Positions 6,910 through 10,547 of a stretch of 10,547 nucleotides of DNA are shown piece after piece (the stretch's first letter is position 1; each line of letters opens with the position of its first letter). The notes beneath the pieces were generated by a model. The model saw nothing but the letters and a program-made list of their open reading frames with translations, was not told where the DNA came from and did not search any database. The stretch is from NCBI GenBank assembly GCA_021820785.1, contig JAKADE010000066.1, positions 1-10,547 on the forward strand, in the 5' to 3' direction. The DNA is from Pseudomonadota bacterium. Its GTDB lineage: Bacteria; Pseudomonadota; Gammaproteobacteria; Steroidobacterales; Steroidobacteraceae. Position numbers and translations under genes: made by a program.

Positions 6910-7908
6910 TCAACCGGCCTGCGCGGCGCGCGCCGGTGCATGATGTTTCGCGGCGTAGGCGGCGGCCGCCTCGCGCACCCAGCGGCCGTTCTCGTGCGCG
7001 GTGCGGCGCGCCTCGAGGCGCTCGCGGTTGCACGGACCCTCGCCCTTCAGGACCGCATGGAATTCGCTCCAGTCGATCTCACCGAACCGGTAATGCTGAC
7101 TCGCCTCGTCCCAGCGAAGGTCGGGATCGGGCACGGTGAGACCGAGGTATTCGGCCTGCGGCACCGTCACGTCGATGAACTTCTGGCGCAGCTCATCGTT
7201 GGTGAAACGCTTGATCTTCCAGCGCATCGACTGCGCGGTGTGCACCGAGTTCGCGTCACTGGGCCCGAACATCATCAGCGACGGCCACCACCAGCGGTTC
7301 AGCGCATCCTGCGCCATCGCGTGCTGAGCCTCGCTGCCGCGCGCGAGCGTCAGCATCAGCTCGTAGCCCTGGCGCTGGTGGAAGCTCTCCTCCTTGCAGA
7401 TGCGCACCATGGCGCGCGCGTACGGCCCGTACGAGCAGCGGCACAGCGGCACCTGGTTCATGATCGCCGCGCCGTCGACCAGCCAGCCGATCGCCCCGAT
7501 GTCCGCCCAGGTGAGCGTCGGGTAATTGAAGATGCTCGAGTATTTGGCCCGCCCCTCGAGCAGCTGCTCGATGAGCGCCGTGCGCGAGACCCCGAGGGTC
7601 TCCGCTGCGCTGTACAGGTACATCCCGTGCCCGCCCTCGTCCTGCACCTTGGCGATCAGCACCGCCTTGCGCCGCAGCGAGGGGGCGCGGGTGATCCAGT
7701 TGCCCTCCGGCAGCATCCCGACGATTTCCGAGTGCGCGTGCTGGGCGATCTGGCGGATCAGCGTCTGGCGGTACGCGTCGGGCATCCAGTCCTTCGGCTC
7801 GATCTTCTCATCCCGGTCGATGCGCTCCTGAAACCGCTCGAGCCGCTCGCGCTCCTCGCTCGCCGTGTCCGTCGCGGCCGCCGGGGAATCCAAAGCCTGC
7901 GTATACAT
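6910..7908 (-). CDS. paaA: PaaA, catalytic di-iron subunit of the phenylacetyl-CoA 1,2-epoxidase
   Basis: PaaA holds the di-iron centre that inserts one oxygen atom into the ring of phenylacetyl-CoA, giving the 1,2-epoxide; with PaaB, PaaC and PaaE it forms the oxygenase. The ferritin-like metal motifs are present: a Glu in HAHSEIVG at 57-64, the first ExxH at Glu91-His94 (QDEGGHG) and the second at Glu174-His177 ([10 protein letters not shown]). Long family-typical stretches include [14 protein letters not shown] at 41-54, [17 protein letters not shown] at 122-138 and [12 protein letters not shown] at 272-283. At 332 residues it is about 20 longer than E. coli PaaA, through an Ala/Thr/Glu-rich N-terminus. 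I prefer the ATG at 7908 to the GTG at 7914 because CAGGG lies 7 nt before the ATG but is too close to the GTG. It is the first gene of the operon, divergent from paaX. Confidence 0.97.
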   Translation of the reverse strand: MYTQALDSPAAATDTASEERERLERFQERIDRDEKIEPKDWMPDAYRQTLIRQIAQHAHSEIVGMLPEGNWITRAPSLRRKAVLIAKVQDEGGHGMYLYSAAETLGVSRTALIEQLLEGRAKYSSIFNYPTLTWADIGAIGWLVDGAAIMNQVPLCRCSYGPYARAMVRICKEESFHQRQGYELMLTLARGSEAQHAMAQDALNRWWWPSLMMFGPSDANSVHTAQSMRWKIKRFTNDELRQKFIDVTVPQAEYLGLTVPDPDLRWDEASQHYRFGEIDWSEFHAVLKGEGPCNRERLEARRTAHENGRWVREAAAAYAAKHHAPARAAQAG

Positions 7909-7915
7909 GCTCACG

Positions 7916-7920
7916 CCCTG
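7916..7920 (-). promoter_or_regulatory. Shine-Dalgarno that sets the paaA start
   Basis: CAGGG on the minus strand lies 7 nt before the ATG at 7908. It is only 1 nt before the alternative GTG at 7914, too close to serve it, so the ATG is preferred. Confidence 0.55.
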
Positions 7921-7939
7921 TGCAGGAAACCAATATGAT

Positions 7940-7972
7940 ACACAAACGCTACCGCTATCTTGATTTTTGTGT
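7940..7972. repeat. Inverted repeat ACACAAA / TTTGTGT, possible PaaX operator
   Basis: ACACAAA (7940-7946) and its exact complement TTTGTGT (7966-7972) are separated by 19 nt. Centre-to-centre distance of the arms is 26 nt, between two and three helical turns. The repeat spans the likely paaA core promoter. It could be a dimer-binding operator for PaaX; that is inference. Confidence 0.4.
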
Positions 7973-7975
7973 CAA
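7946..7975 (-). promoter_or_regulatory. Candidate sigma-70 promoter of the paaABCDEGZ operon
   Basis: On the minus strand a perfect -35 hexamer TTGACA (7970-7975) is followed after 18 nt by TAGCGT (7946-7951), which keeps the most conserved T, A and final T of a -10 box. The leader would then be about 30 nt. A better -10 by sequence, TATCAT (7935-7940), lies further down but has no good -35 at 16-18 nt. The -35 lies within an inverted repeat, so a bound repressor would block it. Confidence 0.45.
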
Positions 7976-7977
7976 GA
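7958..7977. repeat. Inverted repeat TCTTGA-N8-TCAAGA overlapping the paaA -35 box
   Basis: Perfect 6-bp arms TCTTGA (7958-7963) and TCAAGA (7972-7977) flank TTTTTGTG. The right arm overlaps the TTGACA -35 hexamer of paaA on the minus strand, and the right arm of the longer ACACAAA/TTTGTGT repeat is nested in it. It is a candidate repressor site. Confidence 0.4.
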
Positions 7978-8020
7978 ATTTTCGTGGCAGAATGGCTGCT
8001 TTCCTCGCCGCGAACGCCTG

Positions 8021-8944
8021 ATGGACGCCCTGCGTGATCCCTATCCCGCCGTCGCCGCGCTGCTGCGGCGGTTCCGCGCGCAGCGCCCGCTGCGCGGCGG
8101 ATCGCTGCTGATGACGGTCTTCGGCGATGCCATCGCCCCGCGCGGCGAGCGCATCAGCCTCGGCAGCCTCATCGGCCTCGTCCGTCCGTTCGGGCTCGCC
8201 GAGCGACTGGTGCGCACCAGCGTCGCCCGGCTCGCCGCCGACGGCTGGCTCGCTGCGCTCCGACGCGGCCGGCGCAGCGAATACCGCCTGAGCGACACCG
8301 GACACGGGGTGTTCGCCGAGGCCACCCAGCGCATCTACGCGGTGAGCCCCGGCGAATGGGACGGGTGCTGGACGCTGCTGGCGGTGCCGCCGGGCGGTGG
8401 CGCGCGTGCACAGCTGCGCGAGCGGCTGCGCTGGTCCGGCTTCGGACAATTCGCGCCGGGGGTGTTCGTGCACCCGGGCCGTTCGGCCCACCAGGCTCGA
8501 AGCGTGTTGCCCGCCGACGTTGCCGAGGACGCCTGGCTCTTTACCAGCCGCGGAGAGAACCTGGAGGCCGACCGGCGTCTGGCCGCCGCGGCCTGGGACG
8601 TGGCGGACCTCGCTCGGCGCTACCGGCGCTTTCGCGACGCGTTCGCCCCGATCGAGGCCTGCGGCTCACTGCGTCATCTGGCGCCGGAGTCCGCGTTCGT
8701 CGTGCGCACCCTGCTCATTCACGAGTACCGCAAGATCCATCTGCGCGACCCGCTGCTGCCCCCGGCTCTGCTGCCCGAGGACTGGATCGGAGCCGAAGCG
8801 TACGCCCTGTGCCGGCGTCTGTATGCCGCAGTGTTCGGCGCCGCGGAGCGCCACCTTGATGCGCACGGCGCAACGCTCGACGGCCCTCTGCCGAGTCCAG
8901 GCCCCGAGGTCTTCGCTCGCTTCGGCGGCCTGACGCCGCCGTAG
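8021..8944 (+). CDS. paaX: PaaX, phenylacetyl-CoA-responsive transcriptional repressor
   Basis: PaaX represses paa genes and is released when phenylacetyl-CoA, the first pathway intermediate, binds. This 307-residue protein has the family layout. A winged-helix DNA-binding domain covers about 8-90, with LGSLIGLVRPFGLAERLVRT at 47-66, VARLAADGWL at 68-77 and GRRSEYRLSDTG at 83-94. A central region with EWDGCWTLLAVP at 112-123 (a Cas2-like fold in this family) is followed by the C-terminal PaaX domain with LLIHEYRKIHLRDPLLP at 231-247 and RFGGL at 300-304. E. coli PaaX is 316 residues. The frame is open back to a TTG at 7967, but that would put the start inside the AT-rich operator. ATG 8021 gives the normal length, though it has no clear ribosome-binding site, so the start is less certain. 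It is divergent from the operon and ends 10 nt from petA. No paaY is present. Confidence 0.93.
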   Translation: MDALRDPYPAVAALLRRFRAQRPLRGGSLLMTVFGDAIAPRGERISLGSLIGLVRPFGLAERLVRTSVARLAADGWLAALRRGRRSEYRLSDTGHGVFAEATQRIYAVSPGEWDGCWTLLAVPPGGGARAQLRERLRWSGFGQFAPGVFVHPGRSAHQARSVLPADVAEDAWLFTSRGENLEADRRLAAAAWDVADLARRYRRFRDAFAPIEACGSLRHLAPESAFVVRTLLIHEYRKIHLRDPLLPPALLPEDWIGAEAYALCRRLYAAVFGAAERHLDAHGATLDGPLPSPGPEVFARFGGLTPP

Positions 8945-8954
8945 CGCGCCCGGC

Positions 8955-9620
8955 TCACCAGGTATTCGGTTCCCAGTTCTGCTCGCTGCCGTTGGCGAGT
9001 TCGCCCGCCACGATCGTCTTGGCGTCTTTGTAGTAATGCGGCGGCACCGGCAGGTTCAGCGGCGCCGGTGAACCATCCATGACGCGCCCGGCGAGGTCGT
9101 AGCGCGAACCGTGACACGGGCAGTAGTACCCGCCCGGCCAGCTTGCACCCAGCAGCGGATCGCCCGGGTTCGGGTGCAGCTTCGGCATGCAGCCGAGGTG
9201 GGTGCAGATTCCCACCACCACCAGATACTCCGGCACGATGGAACGCTGGACGGGGTTCCAGCCGGGCAGATTCGCCGGCTGCTGATCCGCCTTGGACAAC
9301 GGGTCCTTCAGCTGGCCATTGAGACTCGAGAGCGCCTTCAGCTCCGCTTCCGTGCGGCGCAGCACGTAAATCGGACGGCGCCGCCAGGAGGCCACGAGCA
9401 TCTGCTTCGGTTCGAGTTTGGAGATGTCGATCGTGACCGGCGCACCCAGGGCCCGGGCGGTCTCGCTCGGCTCCATGGACTCGATGAACGGGGTTGCGGC
9501 CAGACCGACCCCCACCGCTCCGACTGCCGCGGTGGCCGCCGTCAACATTCGCCGGCGGCTCAGATCAGGTTCGGACTCATCGCTCGGCGGGCCAGGCAGG
9601 GTGGTGGTGCCCTCGGTCAT
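8955..9620 (-). CDS. petA: Ubiquinol-cytochrome c reductase iron-sulfur (Rieske) subunit
   Basis: This is the Rieske subunit of the cytochrome bc1 complex, which takes an electron from ubiquinol and passes it to cytochrome c1. In 221 residues it has a twin-arginine signal (SRRRML at 21-26) followed by a hydrophobic anchor (about 27-45) that would hold it in the inner membrane with its cluster domain in the periplasm. The two [2Fe-2S] motifs are intact: CTHLGC at 139-144 and CPCHGS at 167-172, giving ligands Cys139, His141, Cys167 and His170 and the disulfide pair Cys144/Cys169. The segment VTIDISKLEPKQML at 62-75 and RRPIYVLRRT at 81-90 are typical of proteobacterial bc1 Rieske proteins rather than dioxygenase ferredoxins. 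The ATG has a perfect GGAGGA 7 nt upstream. The gene normally precedes petB and petC; here its downstream side meets the end of convergent paaX, so petBC are not in this operon. Confidence 0.93.
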   Translation of the reverse strand: MTEGTTTLPGPPSDESEPDLSRRRMLTAATAAVGAVGVGLAATPFIESMEPSETARALGAPVTIDISKLEPKQMLVASWRRRPIYVLRRTEAELKALSSLNGQLKDPLSKADQQPANLPGWNPVQRSIVPEYLVVVGICTHLGCMPKLHPNPGDPLLGASWPGGYYCPCHGSRYDLAGRVMDGSPAPLNLPVPPHYYKDAKTIVAGELANGSEQNWEPNTW

Positions 9621-9627
9621 GCTGACG

Positions 9628-9633
9628 TCCTCC
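9628..9633 (-). promoter_or_regulatory. Strong Shine-Dalgarno of petA
   Basis: GGAGGA on the minus strand, 7 nt before the petA ATG, is the best ribosome-binding site in the window and fits a highly expressed respiratory protein. Confidence 0.7.
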
Positions 9634-9650
9634 GCTGGAGTACTGCGCGC

Positions 9651-9680
9651 ATGGTAGCCCTACCGGGGGCACCTCGTCAC
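9651..9680 (-). promoter_or_regulatory. Weak candidate promoter of petA
   Basis: On the minus strand GTGACG (9675-9680) and TACCAT (9651-9656) match the -35 and -10 consensus at four of six positions each and are 18 nt apart. They would start a transcript about 25 nt before the petA ATG, downstream of the hairpin that follows the acyltransferase gene. The match is weak. Confidence 0.3.
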
Positions 9681-9683
9681 TAT

Positions 9684-9702
9684 GCGCCGCAATCCGCGGC
9701 GC
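9684..9702 (-). terminator. Hairpin after the acyltransferase gene
   Basis: GCGCCGC (9684-9690) and GCGGCGC (9696-9702) form a perfect 7-bp stem with a 5-nt loop, 24 nt past the stop codon of the E2 gene and before petA on the same strand. No T-run follows on the minus strand, so it is a tentative terminator or an attenuating hairpin. A second self-complementary stretch, CCGGCGCCGG (9715-9724), lies just before it. Confidence 0.4.
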
Positions 9703-9726
9703 CTGGAGCGACTCCCGGCGCCGGCC

Positions 9727-10547
9727 TCAGTCGTTCCACAGGCCGAGCCGCTCGGCGAACACCTGCATGAACCGGTTGGCGCGCACCCCGTCCATGACCC
9801 GGTGATCGATGGTGAGCGTCGCGTAGCAGCGCGGACGGATTTCGATGCGCTCGACCTCGCCGTGCTGCACCACGGCCGCCCGCTTCTCGAGCTTGCCCAC
9901 CCCGAGGATGGCCGCCTGTCCGGGGAAGAGAATGATGGGCGTGGCCATCAGGCTGCCGCTGACGCCATGGTTGGACATGGTGAAGGTGCCCCCGCGCACA
10001 TCCTCTGGCGCAAGCCGCCCTTCGCGGGCCCGCCGTACCAGAGCATCGATGCCCTGCGCCGTCTGCTCCAGATCCAGCGTCTCGGCGCCGCGCAGCACCG
10101 GCGCCACCAGACCCTCGGGCGCCGCGGTGCCGATCCCGAAATTCACGGTCTGGTAGATCTCGAGCGCCGCCTCGCTCCAGCGACTGTTGGCCTCCGGCAC
10201 CTCCTCGATGGCGGCGACCGCCGCCCGCACGAAATACGCAGACAGCGTCAGTGGCACGCCGCGCTCGGCGAATGACTGGCGGTGGCGCTCGCGGTGTGCG
10301 AGCACCGCGGTAAGATCGACCTCGAACACGTTGGTCACGTGCGGGGCGGTGTGCAGCAGGCTCTCGACCATGCGGGCTGCAATCCGCTGGCGCACGGCGC
10401 TGTGGGGCACCCTGCGCACGGCAATGCCGGGCGATTCGGCCCGCGCGGGCGGGGGCGGAGCACTCGCCGGCACAGGACCCTGCGCGGCCGCCGCGAGCAC
10501 GTCATCGACGGTGATCCGCCCGTCCGGACCGGTGCCGCGCACCTGGG
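9727..10547 (-). CDS. Dihydrolipoamide acyltransferase (E2) of a 2-oxo acid dehydrogenase complex, C-terminal part
   Basis: This is the C-terminal part of an E2 subunit, which moves an acyl group from lipoyl-lysine to CoA at the core of a 2-oxo acid dehydrogenase complex. The frame is open to the right edge, so the lipoyl domain and most of the E3-binding domain lie outside. The visible part begins with the end of the peripheral-subunit-binding domain (VRGTGPDGRITVDDVL at about 10495-10542). A short Ala/Pro linker follows, then the catalytic domain. FTMSNHGVSGSLMATPII lies in the domain core, and the active-site motif DHRVMDG, with catalytic His and Asp, is about 25 residues from the end. It could belong to a pyruvate, branched-chain or other 2-oxo acid complex; the substrate cannot be read from this fragment. 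E1 genes, if adjacent, would be to the right. It reads toward petA with a 106-nt gap. Confidence 0.9.
   Translation of the reverse strand, partial: QVRGTGPDGRITVDDVLAAAAQGPVPASAPPPPARAESPGIAVRRVPHSAVRQRIAARMVESLLHTAPHVTNVFEVDLTAVLAHRERHRQSFAERGVPLTLSAYFVRAAVAAIEEVPEANSRWSEAALEIYQTVNFGIGTAAPEGLVAPVLRGAETLDLEQTAQGIDALVRRAREGRLAPEDVRGGTFTMSNHGVSGSLMATPIILFPGQAAILGVGKLEKRAAVVQHGEVERIEIRPRCYATLTIDHRVMDGVRANRFMQVFAERLGLWND

Larger units (their letters stand above)
7909..8020. promoter_or_regulatory. Divergent paaA-paaX promoter/operator region
   Basis: This 112-nt spacer between the divergent paaA and paaX starts contains a distinctly AT-rich core (about 7928-7984) in an otherwise very GC-rich window. 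It holds a paaA promoter candidate and two overlapping inverted repeats listed separately. In known systems PaaX binds between or at divergent paa promoters and is released by phenylacetyl-CoA; the position here fits that, but binding is inferred. I see no strong promoter for paaX itself; TATCTT (7955-7960, + strand) is a weak -10 candidate. Confidence 0.75.

Noticed and set aside
6940..7938. A 332-codon open frame on the + strand opposite paaA
   Set aside because: It mirrors the paaA frame and has no conserved motif, and paaA is clearly the real gene.
7960..7975. FNR/ANR-like box TTGAT...GTCAA in the paaA-paaX spacer
   Set aside because: The half-sites are 6 nt apart, not the 4 nt of an FNR/ANR site, and the second half is GTCAA rather than ATCAA.
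7967..8020. Upstream TTG start for PaaX
   Set aside because: It adds 18 residues not typical of the family and places the coding sequence within the putative operator; the ATG at 8021 gives normal length.
1..10547. CRISPR array, tRNA/rRNA, insertion sequence, phage or defence genes
   Set aside because: I saw no regularly spaced repeats, tRNA-like or rRNA segments, transposase or integrase motifs on either strand, and recognised genes fill nearly all the sequence.

Overview
The window looks like chromosomal DNA from a high-GC proteobacterium, most likely a gammaproteobacterium. The grounds are strong G/C preference at third codon positions, a phenylacetate (paa) cluster of enterobacterial/pseudomonad type with a PaaX repressor, and a proteobacterial Rieske subunit of the bc1 complex. 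I cannot name the genus.

Layout. At the left edge is the C-terminal part of a WrbA-type NAD(P)H:quinone oxidoreductase (+ strand, cut by the window). It converges on a site-2 (M50) metalloprotease gene on the minus strand, and two hairpins lie between them. From 1356 to 7908, all on the minus strand and transcribed right to left, is a compact operon in the order paaA-paaB-paaC-paaD-paaE-paaG-paaZ. Gaps are at most 30 nt, two junctions overlap and one has 1 nt between genes. Divergent from it across a 112-nt AT-rich spacer is paaX (+), the phenylacetyl-CoA-responsive GntR-like repressor. paaX ends 10 nt from the end of a convergent Rieske iron-sulfur protein gene (petA). Upstream of petA, also on the minus strand, is the C-terminal part of a lipoamide acyltransferase (E2) gene that runs off the right edge.

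How the genes work together. PaaABCE (matured with help from PaaD) epoxidises phenylacetyl-CoA. PaaG isomerises the epoxide to oxepin-CoA. PaaZ hydrolyses the ring and oxidises the resulting semialdehyde to 3-oxo-5,6-dehydrosuberyl-CoA. The ligase (paaK) and the beta-oxidation enzymes (paaF, paaH, paaJ) and thioesterase (paaI) are absent here, so this locus holds only the ring-activation and ring-opening block. PaaX presumably represses the operon through the spacer, which has inverted repeats overlapping a perfect TTGACA -35 hexamer for paaA.

I found no mobile element, CRISPR array, tRNA or rRNA, and nothing that clearly amounts to an undescribed system. The points worth a second look are the operator architecture, the reduced paa gene set, a Rieske gene without petB/petC beside it, and an over-representation of CTCGAG that is probably codon-driven.
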